DNA of 64,000 nt from JAGGAG01 sp964638035 (lineage in GTDB: Bacteria > Gemmatimonadota > Gemmatimonadetes > Gemmatimonadales > GWC2-71-9), in assembly GCA_964638035.1 (NCBI GenBank), contig CAZWXD010000001.1, positions 62,001-126,000 of the forward strand, written 5' to 3'. Under the pieces are notes generated by a model that saw only the letters and a list, made by a program, of their open reading frames with translations, did not search any database and was not told the DNA's origin. Made by a program: the position numbers and the translations under genes. Shown in pieces: positions 51,019 to 58,896 of the stretch. Positions within the stretch are counted from its first letter, which is position 1. Each line of letters opens with the position of its first letter.

Positions 51019-52053
51019 ATGCGCGTTGCCGTGATCGGGGCCGCAGGCTACGCCGGCGGCGAGCTGCTGCGCCTGCTGCTGGGCCACCCGGACGTGACGA
51101 GCTGGGTGGCCACCAGCCGGAGCCAGGCGGGAAAGCCGGTGGGGGAGGTGCATCCGCAGGTGCGGAGCCTTACCGCCCAGCGCTTCGAGGCGCTGGCACC
51201 CGAAGATGCGGCCCGTGGTGCCGACGTGGTGTTCCTGGCCCTGGAGCACGGCGAATCGTCACGCATGGTGCCGACGCTCCTGGCGTCGGGCACGCGCCTC
51301 GTCATCGACATCGCGGCCGACTTCCGGGTGCACGACCTGGCGCTGCATGAGCGCTTCTATGGCACGCACCCGGCGCCCGATGCGCTTCGCCACTTTCGCT
51401 ACGGGCTGGCCGACATCGAGGGCACGTCCCTCCGGGGTGCCCGCGCCATTGCGGCGCCGGGGTGCTTTGCCACGGCGGCGCAGCTGGCTCTCTACCCGCT
51501 GCGGCACCTGCCGGGCTTCCAGCCCTCGCTCTTTGCAGTGACCGGGTCGAGCGGCGCCGGCGTGCAGCCGCGGCCCACCACCCACCATCCCGCGCGGGCG
51601 CACAACCTCTTCGCCTACTCGGTGCTCAACCACCGTCACGAGGCGGAAGTGCTCTCGAGTTGGCGCCGCTGGACCGGCCGCCCTGACGCGATGGTGCGCC
51701 TGATCCCGCACAGCGGACCGTTCGTCCGCGGGATCCACCTCACCCTCCACGGCTTCAGCGCCCCAGGGCACGAGGCCGCGGCGAAGGACCCAGCCCTGCT
51801 CTTCGCCGAGGCCTACGCCGGCCGTCCCTTCGTGCGGGTGCTGGGGGAGGCCCCGGAACTCACGCACGTCGTGGGCACCAACGAGGCGCAGGTCTTTGCC
51901 GCCGGCACCGGCGATGGTCGCGAGGTGCAGGTGATGGTGGTGGTGGACAACCTGGTGAAGGGTGCCGGCGGGCAGGCGGTACAGGCGATGAACCTGGCGC
52001 TCGGGATCGAGGAGACGCGCGGGCTGCTGGGAGGGGGGATCTTTCCATGCTGA
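51019..52053 (+). CDS. argC: N-acyl-gamma-glutamyl-phosphate reductase
   Basis: Start MRVAVIGAAGYAGGEL at 51019 gives 344 residues. It reduces the acylglutamyl phosphate to semialdehyde with NADPH. The Rossmann motif GAAGYAGGELLRLL, the catalytic Cys in AAPGCFATAAQLALYPL, and the C-terminal AQVFAAGTGDGREVQVMVVVDNLVKGAGGQAVQ are in place. A seven-base overlap joins it to argD. Confidence 0.95.
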   Translation: MRVAVIGAAGYAGGELLRLLLGHPDVTSWVATSRSQAGKPVGEVHPQVRSLTAQRFEALAPEDAARGADVVFLALEHGESSRMVPTLLASGTRLVIDIAADFRVHDLALHERFYGTHPAPDALRHFRYGLADIEGTSLRGARAIAAPGCFATAAQLALYPLRHLPGFQPSLFAVTGSSGAGVQPRPTTHHPARAHNLFAYSVLNHRHEAEVLSSWRRWTGRPDAMVRLIPHSGPFVRGIHLTLHGFSAPGHEAAAKDPALLFAEAYAGRPFVRVLGEAPELTHVVGTNEAQVFAAGTGDGREVQVMVVVDNLVKGAGGQAVQAMNLALGIEETRGLLGGGIFPC

Positions 52054-53213
52054 TGCCGGGGGGAGCAACGGGGCAGGCCGGTGCGCTGCTGCCGGTGTAC
52101 GCCCAGTTTCCGCTGGTGCCGGCCCGGGGCGAGGGGAGCTGGATCATCGACGTCGACGGCAACCGCTGGCTCGATGCCTATGGCGGCCATGCAGTGGCCA
52201 GCACCGGCCACTCGCATCCGCATGTCGCGCGGGCCATCGCCGAGCAGGCGGCAACCCTGCTCTTCTACTCCACCGTGCTGCCGCACCCCAGGCGTGCCGA
52301 GCTGGCCGCGCGACTCGCCGGCCACATGCCAGCCGGGGTGGACCGGTTCTTCTTCTGCAACTCGGGGGCGGAAGCCAACGAGAACGCCATGGCCCTGGCC
52401 CGGAAGCGCACGGGGCGCGAGGTGGTGGTGTCGGTCACGGGAGGGTGGCACGGCCGCAGCGTGGCCACGCTGGCCGTCACCGATGGCGCGAAATACGAGG
52501 CAGGGGCCCGCCGTGCGGGGATGCCCCTGTCGCTCCGCGTGCCGTTCGACGACGTCGAGGCGGTGGAGCGGGCGGTGGACGAGTCCGTGGCCTGCCTGAT
52601 TATCGAGCCGGTGCAGGGGATGTCGGGTGCACGCGACTGCTCGCACGAGTTCCTCCGTGCGGCGCGTGACGCCTGCAGCCGGCATGGGGTGGCGCTCATC
52701 TTCGACGAGATCCAGTGCGGCGTGGGGCGCTCGGGGCACTTCACGGCGGCGGGGTTGTACGGCGTCACGCCCGACGCCATCACGATGGCGAAGGGCCTGG
52801 GCTCCGGCTTTCCCATGGCGGCGGTGGCGGTCGGTGATTTCCTGGCCGAGGGCGTGTCCACCGGCGACCTGGGGAGCACCTTTGGTGGCGGCCCGCTCGC
52901 GTGCGCCGCTGGCCTGGCCACGCTCGACGTCATCGAGCGTGAGGGCCTGGTGGCGAACGCCGCGCGCGTGGGCGGCATCCTGCGGGATGGTGCCCTTGCC
53001 CTGGGCGTTCCTGGTGTCCAGGGGCACGGGCTCCTGCTGGGCCTTCGCCTTGGACGGCCAGCACAGGCGGTCCAGCGGGCGCTCTTCGGGAAGCGTGTCC
53101 TCACGGGGACGGCCAGCGATCCCGACGTCCTGCGGCTCCTGCCGCCGCTCACCTTCAGCGAAGCGGAGGCCACGCTGCTGTTGCGGGCGCTGGGCGAGGT
53201 GCTCACCGCGTGA
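52047..53213 (+). CDS. argD: Acetylornithine (acylornithine) aminotransferase
   Basis: A 388-residue class III PLP aminotransferase. Motifs: FFFCNSGAEANENAMALARK, phosphate-binding GGWHGRS, IIEPVQG, FDEIQCGVGRSGHF and the PLP lysine in TMAKGLGSGFPMAAV. It makes N-acylornithine from the semialdehyde with glutamate as donor. The start at 52047 lies inside argC; ATG 52053 is also possible. It ends as GTGA with the next gene. Confidence 0.93.
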   Translation: MLMPGGATGQAGALLPVYAQFPLVPARGEGSWIIDVDGNRWLDAYGGHAVASTGHSHPHVARAIAEQAATLLFYSTVLPHPRRAELAARLAGHMPAGVDRFFFCNSGAEANENAMALARKRTGREVVVSVTGGWHGRSVATLAVTDGAKYEAGARRAGMPLSLRVPFDDVEAVERAVDESVACLIIEPVQGMSGARDCSHEFLRAARDACSRHGVALIFDEIQCGVGRSGHFTAAGLYGVTPDAITMAKGLGSGFPMAAVAVGDFLAEGVSTGDLGSTFGGGPLACAAGLATLDVIEREGLVANAARVGGILRDGALALGVPGVQGHGLLLGLRLGRPAQAVQRALFGKRVLTGTASDPDVLRLLPPLTFSEAEATLLLRALGEVLTA

Positions 53214-53968
53214 CGCCCCCATTCCTGCTGGTGCACAGCCTGGGCGGGCGGGCCGCCTTCTGGGATGCGGTGCGCCGGGCGATGCCTGCGCCGGCGGTCA
53301 CGCATGCCTTCGACCTCCCCGGACATGGTGCCGCCCGGGGCCAGCCGGCGCGGTCGCTCGATGACTTTGCCACCGCGGTGCTGCGCGATGCTGACCGGGC
53401 CGGGCTCACGACATTTGTGCTCGTGGGCCACAGCTTCGGGGCGCTGGTGGCGCTGGCCGCCGCCGTCCGGGCAGGGGCCCGCGCGGAAGCGCTGGTGCTG
53501 GTGGATGCGGCCGGCGCGATGAATGCGGTGCCCGCCGGGGCACTGGAGGACTTCCTGGCCCGGGCCTCCGGCCCCGCGGGGCGCGAGTTCGTGGCCCAGG
53601 CATACGAGCAGAACCTCGAACGGGCGGCACCAGCCACGAAGGTGTGCGTGCTCGACTCGCTTGCGGATACCGACATGGATGCCGTCGTGGCCGCGTACAC
53701 CGCACTCTTCGGCAGCGACTCCCCGGGCCTGCTGTCGCGCTATCCGGGTCCGGTGCGCCTCATTGTCGATGCCGCCAACGATTCGCCCATGGCCCTGCAT
53801 GCGCAGCACCCCGACCTGGACGTCGTGCCGGTCGAGGGCACCAGCCACTGGATTCCCCTCGACCAGCCGGGAGCCATTGCCACCGCGCTTGCCGGATGGC
53901 CGGCGCCCGGCCGTGGGGCAGGGACCCGGCCACAGCCTACCCACACCCAACGAGCGTCGGTGACATGA
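53210..53968 (+). CDS. Alpha/beta hydrolase within the arginine operon
   Basis: A 252-residue protein with a MenH/3-oxoadipate-enol-lactonase-like fold: FLLVHSLGGRAAFWD, FDLPGHG, nucleophile LVGHSFGALVAL (Ser about 73), and SHWIPLDQP with His near 221. The GTG start overlaps argD and the stop overlaps argF' as ATGA, so it is fully embedded in the operon. No hydrolase of this kind is part of known arginine synthesis. Its substrate is unknown; deacylation or thioester hydrolysis are possible. Confidence 0.8.
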   Translation: MTPPFLLVHSLGGRAAFWDAVRRAMPAPAVTHAFDLPGHGAARGQPARSLDDFATAVLRDADRAGLTTFVLVGHSFGALVALAAAVRAGARAEALVLVDAAGAMNAVPAGALEDFLARASGPAGREFVAQAYEQNLERAAPATKVCVLDSLADTDMDAVVAAYTALFGSDSPGLLSRYPGPVRLIVDAANDSPMALHAQHPDLDVVPVEGTSHWIPLDQPGAIATALAGWPAPGRGAGTRPQPTHTQRASVT

Positions 53969-54984
53969 AGCGCGACTTCCTTTCGATGGAATCGTGGGGG
54001 CAGGACGCCTGCCTGGCCATCCTCGACCTTGCGGCTCGGGTCAAGCGCGGCGAGGTGCTGGGCGGGCTCGAGCGGAAGGTCATGGCGATGGTGTTCATGG
54101 ACCCGAGCCTCCGCACGCGGGCGAGCTTCGAGGCCGCGATGTTCCTGCACGGGGGCCACGGCATCGTGCTCGAGCCGGGGAAGGGGAGCTGGTCGCTCGA
54201 GACCGAGCCCGGCGCGGTGATGGACGGCACCACGGTGGAGCACATCCGCGATGCCGCAAGGGTGCTGGGTCGCTATGCCGACGTGCTCGGGGTGCGCACC
54301 TTCCCGCGCGGCACCGACTGGGACACGGTGCGGCAGGACCTCGTCATCCGGCGCTTCGCCGAGTACTGCGAGAAGCCCGTCATCAACCTCGAGTCCAGCC
54401 GGCGCCACCCCTGCCAGGGGCTCGCCGATGCGCTCACCCTGCGCGAGAAGCTGGGTGATCCCCGGGGCAAGCGGTTCGTGCTCATGTGGGCCTGGCACCC
54501 GAAGGCCCTGCCCACCGCCGTGCCCGCCAGTGCGGCGATCGCCGCGGCGATGCTGGGGATGGAGGTGGTGATCGCCCGGCCGGATGGCTATGAGCTCGAC
54601 CCCGAGGACACCGCACTGGTGCGCCAGCTTGCGCGGGACAACGGTGCGATGATCCACATCAACAACGATCCCGACGATGCCGTGGTGGGGGCCGATGCCG
54701 TGTACGTGAAGTCGTGGGGCTCGGTCGCCCACTTCGGGAGGCCCGATGACGAGGCGGCCGCACGGCAGGGCCTGCGCGACTGGCGGCTCACCGTGCCGCG
54801 CCTCCGCTCGACGCGGGGCGGCAAGGGTGCGGTCATGCACTGCCTTCCCGTGCGGCGCAACGTCGAGCTCGATGACGCGGTCATCGACGGGCCGAACTCG
54901 GTCGTGGTGGACGAGGCAGAGAACCGGCTGCACGTGCAGCGGGCGTTGCTCCTGGAGATGCTTGGAAAGGATCCATCGCGATGA
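53965..54984 (+). CDS. argF': N-acylornithine carbamoyltransferase (AOTCase/SOTCase type)
   Basis: Start MKRDFLSM at 53965 gives 339 residues. It carbamoylates N-acylornithine to N-acylcitrulline. Carbamoyl-phosphate motif SLRTRASFE (48-56), HPCQ (148-151) and HCLP (292-295) are intact. It resembles Xanthomonas AOTCase and Bacteroides SOTCase rather than ArgF: GKGSWSLETEPGAVMDG and WHPKALPTAVP. Residue 91 is Val where Xanthomonas has Glu92, and residue 301 is Glu where it has carboxylated Lys302 (both from memory). That favours a succinyl-type substrate; needs alignment. ATGA overlaps on both sides. Confidence 0.9.
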   Translation: MKRDFLSMESWGQDACLAILDLAARVKRGEVLGGLERKVMAMVFMDPSLRTRASFEAAMFLHGGHGIVLEPGKGSWSLETEPGAVMDGTTVEHIRDAARVLGRYADVLGVRTFPRGTDWDTVRQDLVIRRFAEYCEKPVINLESSRRHPCQGLADALTLREKLGDPRGKRFVLMWAWHPKALPTAVPASAAIAAAMLGMEVVIARPDGYELDPEDTALVRQLARDNGAMIHINNDPDDAVVGADAVYVKSWGSVAHFGRPDDEAAARQGLRDWRLTVPRLRSTRGGKGAVMHCLPVRRNVELDDAVIDGPNSVVVDEAENRLHVQRALLLEMLGKDPSR

Positions 54985-55916
54985 CGATCGACCCGACGAA
55001 GGGCATTGCCGGCCTGAAGGGCGCCCTCCGCTACGTGCGGGCATACCGCGACCGCGTGTTCGTGGTGAAGCTGGGGGGCGACGTGCTCACCGACGCCGAC
55101 GTCCTCGACCACGTCACGGCCCAGCTCGCCCTGCTCGCGTCGCTTGGCATCCGCCTCGTCGTGGTGCACGGCGGCGGGCCCCAGGCGTCGGCGCTGACCC
55201 GCCGCCTGGGGGGCGAGCCCACCATGGTGGCGGGCCGGCGGGTCACCGACGACCAGGCCCTCGAGGTGGCCAAGATGGTGTATGGCGGGCAGCTCAACAT
55301 CGACCTGCTGGCCGCCCTGCGCGAGCACCGGCTGCAGGCGGTGGGGCTGAGCGGGGTGGATGCCGACCTCCTCACGGCCCGCCGGCGCCCGCCGGTGAAC
55401 GTGGTGGATGACGCCGGCGCCTCGCGCACGGTGGACTACGGCCACGTGGGCGACATCGTGCGGGTGGACACCCACGTGCTCACGACACTCATGGACGCGC
55501 GCTGCGTGCCGGTGATCGCGAGCCTGGCGGGCGACGACGAGGGCAACGTGTACAACGTGAATGCCGACACGGTGGCCGAGTCGGTGGCCGTGGCCCTGCA
55601 GGCATTGAAGCTCATCTTCCTCACCGGGGCGCCGGGCGTCCTGCGCGACCGCACCGACCCCACCACCCTCGTCACCTTTGCCGACCCGGACGACCTCGAG
55701 GGGCTGATGGCGAGCGGTGCGCTGGCCGGCGGGATGCGGCCCAAGGTGGAGGCGTGCATCCGGGCGGCGACAAGCGGCGTGGAGCGCACCCATATCATCG
55801 ACGGCCGGGCGCCCGACGCGCTGCTGCTCGAGGTGTTCACCGGTGCCGGGTGTGGCACCATGATCGTGGGGCGGAAGGAGAAGGCCACCTACCTTGGCGT
55901 CGACCTCGCCGGCTGA
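54981..55916 (+). CDS. argB: Acylglutamate kinase
   Basis: A 311-residue amino-acid kinase. Motifs: FVVKLGGDVLTDAD (nucleotide site Lys), VVHGGGPQASALTRRLGG (glycine loop), NVNADTVAESVAVALQALKLIFLTGAPGVL. It phosphorylates N-acetyl- or N-succinylglutamate. An N-terminal extension of about 20 residues, compared with E. coli, is like arginine-sensitive forms, but I cannot show feedback sensitivity. The next gene starts within it at TTG 55894. Confidence 0.93.
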   Translation: MTIDPTKGIAGLKGALRYVRAYRDRVFVVKLGGDVLTDADVLDHVTAQLALLASLGIRLVVVHGGGPQASALTRRLGGEPTMVAGRRVTDDQALEVAKMVYGGQLNIDLLAALREHRLQAVGLSGVDADLLTARRRPPVNVVDDAGASRTVDYGHVGDIVRVDTHVLTTLMDARCVPVIASLAGDDEGNVYNVNADTVAESVAVALQALKLIFLTGAPGVLRDRTDPTTLVTFADPDDLEGLMASGALAGGMRPKVEACIRAATSGVERTHIIDGRAPDALLLEVFTGAGCGTMIVGRKEKATYLGVDLAG

Positions 55917-56973
55917 AGTCCAGCTCCTCGCCGACCTCATTGCCATTCCCTCGGTCAGTGGCGACGAGGGAGCGGTGGCCCGTCACGTGGAAGGCACGGT
56001 GCGGGGCTGGGGACTCGACGTGGTCCGGGGAGACTGGGGCGTGCGGGTGGAGGTGCGGGCCCCCCACCCCGGACCGACGCTGGCCCTGGTGTCCCACCTC
56101 GACGTGGTGCCCCCTGGCGAGGGATGGACCCGCGACCCGTGGGCGCCGGTGATGGAGGAAGGACGCCTCTACGGCCGGGGTTCCGGCGATGCCAAGGCGT
56201 CGGTGGCGGCGATGCTCCAGGCCGCGCGCGACCTGGCGGAGGCCGGTGGCCCGCGCCACGGCCGCCTCCTCGTGGTGCTCGGGCTGGGCGAGGAGACGAA
56301 GCACACGAGCATGCCGCGCGCCCTCGAGGCGGTGGGCACCGTGGATGCCGCCCTCGTGGGTGAGCCCACCAACCTCGACCTCGCCGTCGCACAGCGCGGC
56401 CTCATGATGGTCGACCTGGTGGCCCACGGCGAGCAGCGGCACGCCGGCTACGGCGCAGGGGAACCGTCCAGGAATGCCGCCGTCGAGCTGGCCGCCGACC
56501 TGGTGCAACTCGGCTCCCTCTGCCAGGGCCGCGAGCACCCCATCCTGGGCCGCGTGTCGCTGACCCCCACGATGCTGGAGGCCGGTGTCAGCCGCAACGT
56601 CACGCCACCCTCGGCACGGGCGGTGCTCGACATCCGCAGCACCCCGGCATGGTCCCACGACGAGATCGCCGCGGAGTTGCGCCAGCACCTGCGCTCGGAG
56701 GTGGTGGTGACCTCCACGCGCCTCGTACCCTGCGAGACGCCACCGCGATCGCGCCTGCTCACAGTGGCGTTACGCGCGCGACCGGCGGCCAGGCAGTATG
56801 GCAGCCCCACCTGCTCCGACTGGGTCTTCCTCAACGGTCGCGACGTGATCAAGGTGGGGCCCGGCACCAGCCGGCGGTCGCACACGGCCGACGAGTACGT
56901 GGACCTGGCAGAGGTGACCGAGGCCCGCGCCTTCTATGGCCGCGTGGCGGAGGACTACCTCAATGAGGCGTGA
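55894..56973 (+). CDS. argE: M20-family N-acyl-citrulline/ornithine deacylase (ArgE type)
   Basis: The TTG start gives 359 residues and a 23-base overlap with argB. Metal-site motifs are SHLDVVP (His/Asp), GSGDAKAS (Asp), GLGEETKHTSMPRAL (general-base Glu pair) and VGEPTNLD, with a final His in RRSHTADEY. It removes the acyl group from N-acylcitrulline, given the argF' context. Acetyl versus succinyl is not decided by the sequence. A C-terminal dimerisation lid domain is present (about 165-270). Confidence 0.9.
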   Translation: MASTSPAEVQLLADLIAIPSVSGDEGAVARHVEGTVRGWGLDVVRGDWGVRVEVRAPHPGPTLALVSHLDVVPPGEGWTRDPWAPVMEEGRLYGRGSGDAKASVAAMLQAARDLAEAGGPRHGRLLVVLGLGEETKHTSMPRALEAVGTVDAALVGEPTNLDLAVAQRGLMMVDLVAHGEQRHAGYGAGEPSRNAAVELAADLVQLGSLCQGREHPILGRVSLTPTMLEAGVSRNVTPPSARAVLDIRSTPAWSHDEIAAELRQHLRSEVVVTSTRLVPCETPPRSRLLTVALRARPAARQYGSPTCSDWVFLNGRDVIKVGPGTSRRSHTADEYVDLAEVTEARAFYGRVAEDYLNEA

Positions 56974-58411
56974 TGGCCGGGCGTCCAGGCGTGCAGGCGC
57001 GCCGTCGGGGAGAATGGCGGCACCCCGCACGCCTCCCCGCTCGCACGTCCGCACGCCGACGCTGTGGGGCGCCGCGACCGACGCAGCCGTCCACGCCTAT
57101 ACCGTGGCGGACGACCGCACCTGGGACACCCGCCTGCTCGAGTGGGACATCCTCGGCAGCCTCGGACATGCCCGCGGCCTTGTGCGGAGTGGCATCATCG
57201 CCGCCAGCCGGCACCGGGAGGTGGAGCGGCTGCTGCGGCAGGCGCTGCGTGCCGCGCGCGCCGGGCGCCTGGTCATCGGCCCGGCGCACGAGGACGTGCA
57301 CTCGGCCGTGGAGTTCTGGCTGACGCGCCGGTCGCGCACCGCCGGCGGCATCCTGCACACCGGCCGCTCGCGCAATGACCAGGTGGCGGTGGACCTGCGC
57401 CTGTACCTGAAGCACGAACTCCTGGCGCTGCACGCATCGGCCACGCACCTGGTCGACGGGTTGGCCCGGTTCGCGGCGCGGCATCGCACTGTCGTCTGGC
57501 CAGGGTACACCCACCAGCGCCGGGCCATGCCGTCATCGGCGGGGGTGTGGGCTGCAGCGTACGCCGAGGGGTTGCTCGACACGCTGGAATCGCTGCCGGC
57601 ACTCTGGGCCAGGGTGGACCGGAGCCCGCTTGGGAGCGGCGCCGGCTATGGGGTGCCCCTTCCACTCGACCGGCGTGCCACGGCACGGGCACTCGGGTTC
57701 GCCGGGATCGACCACGCCGTGGGCCTGGTGCAGAACAGCCGCGGCAAGCTGGAGGCGGCAGTCCTCCACTGGTGCAGCGAGCTGGGCCACGAGCTGGGCA
57801 AGCTCTCCAGCGACGTGATCCTCTTCAGTGCGGAGGAGTTCGGGTGGCTCGTGCTGCCGGCGCACCTGGCCACCGGGTCGAGCATCATGCCGCAGAAGCG
57901 GAACCCCGATGTCTTCGAGTTGACGCGCGGGCGCGCCGCGCTGGTGGAGGGTGCGCTGACGACGGTGCTGGCGGTCAAGCGCGGCCTTCCCGGCGGCTAT
58001 CACCGCGACTTCCAGTTCCTGAAGGCGCCGCTGATGAGTGGCGTGGAACTCACGGGTGCGATGCTCGGGATGATGGCCGTGGCGGTCCCCGCCCTCGGCG
58101 TGGACCGGGCCCGCGGGCGAGCGGCGCTCAGGGGCGATGTGCTGGCCACCGACGAAGCCCTGCGCCGTGCGCGCGAAGGCCTCCCGTTCCGGGAGGCCTA
58201 CCGCTCGGTGAGCCGTGACCTCAAGGCGGGAGTGGCCATGCCACCCCTGGCTGACGCGGTGATCCTGGCGGCGCGCACGAGTGCCGGCGCCGCGGGCAAC
58301 CTGGAACTCGACCAGGTGCGGGCGCGCCTTCGCGCTGCGGGGCGCTGGCACGCACGGGAGCAGCGCCGCTTTGCGCGCGCCATGCAGGCACTGGCCGGGC
58401 GGCGCCGGTGA
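56963..58411 (+). CDS. argH: Argininosuccinate lyase
   Basis: The ATG at 56963 follows GGAGG at nine bases, giving 482 residues; ATG 57014 is an alternative. It splits argininosuccinate to arginine and fumarate. Signature GSSIMPQKRNPDVFELTR (about 312-329), TGRSRNDQVAVDLRLYLK and HEDVHSAVE. N-terminal 30 residues are Arg/Pro-rich and poorly conserved, so the later start is possible. GTGA overlap to argR. Confidence 0.93.
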   Translation: MRRDGRASRRAGAPSGRMAAPRTPPRSHVRTPTLWGAATDAAVHAYTVADDRTWDTRLLEWDILGSLGHARGLVRSGIIAASRHREVERLLRQALRAARAGRLVIGPAHEDVHSAVEFWLTRRSRTAGGILHTGRSRNDQVAVDLRLYLKHELLALHASATHLVDGLARFAARHRTVVWPGYTHQRRAMPSSAGVWAAAYAEGLLDTLESLPALWARVDRSPLGSGAGYGVPLPLDRRATARALGFAGIDHAVGLVQNSRGKLEAAVLHWCSELGHELGKLSSDVILFSAEEFGWLVLPAHLATGSSIMPQKRNPDVFELTRGRAALVEGALTTVLAVKRGLPGGYHRDFQFLKAPLMSGVELTGAMLGMMAVAVPALGVDRARGRAALRGDVLATDEALRRAREGLPFREAYRSVSRDLKAGVAMPPLADAVILAARTSAGAAGNLELDQVRARLRAAGRWHAREQRRFARAMQALAGRRR

Positions 58412-58875
58412 CGCAGGACCGCCGGCGGCGTCACCTCCGCATCCTGGAGATCATCAGCACCCGAGCCATGCGCACGCAGGAGGAACTGGCGGACGCCCTG
58501 GTGGCGGAAGGGTGGCAGGTCACGCAATCGTCGGTGAGCCGCGACATCGCGTCGCTGCACCTGGCCAAGGTCGATGGGGTGTACCGGAAGCCGGCGCGTG
58601 CGCAGGTGCGCGATCCGGATGAACTGCGCATTGCAGAGGGCGTGCTGGCGGCCGAGGCAGCGGGCGATGCACTTGTGGTGTTGCACACGCCGCCCGGCGA
58701 GGCCAACCGGGTGGGCATCGCACTCGACCGGCTGGCGTGGCCCGAGATCGTCGGCACCATCGCCGGGGATGACACCATCTTCCTGGCGGTGGCAAACGCC
58801 ACCGGCCAGCGCACCGTCATGCGGCGGCTGGCCGGCCTGGCGTTGCCCGGAAGTTCCCGGGGCCGACCCGCCTGA
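58408..58875 (+). CDS. argR: Arginine repressor
   Basis: A 155-residue ArgR. The N-terminal winged helix (about 1-65) carries TQEELADALVAEGWQVTQSSVSRDIASL. The C-terminal hexamerisation domain holds the arginine-binding IAGDDTIFLAV (about 125-135). It should bind the palindrome before argG and shut down the operon that includes its own gene. GTG start overlapping argH. Confidence 0.93.
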   Translation: MTQDRRRRHLRILEIISTRAMRTQEELADALVAEGWQVTQSSVSRDIASLHLAKVDGVYRKPARAQVRDPDELRIAEGVLAAEAAGDALVVLHTPPGEANRVGIALDRLAWPEIVGTIAGDDTIFLAVANATGQRTVMRRLAGLALPGSSRGRPA

Positions 58876-58882
58876 GGGCGGG
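58867..58882. terminator. Hairpin at the end of argR
   Basis: CCCGCC-TGAG-GGCGGG overlaps the argR stop and lies 14 bases from the convergent lipoprotein gene's end. Six-bp stem, no T-run; weak. Confidence 0.35.
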
Positions 58883-58896
58883 CCAGCCACCTGCGC

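Noticed and set aside
53965..54984. Ordinary ornithine carbamoyltransferase (argF)
   Set aside because: The sequence follows the AOTCase/SOTCase pattern (the WSLE...VMDG and WHPK...TAVP segments), and the operon pairs it with a deacylase acting after it.
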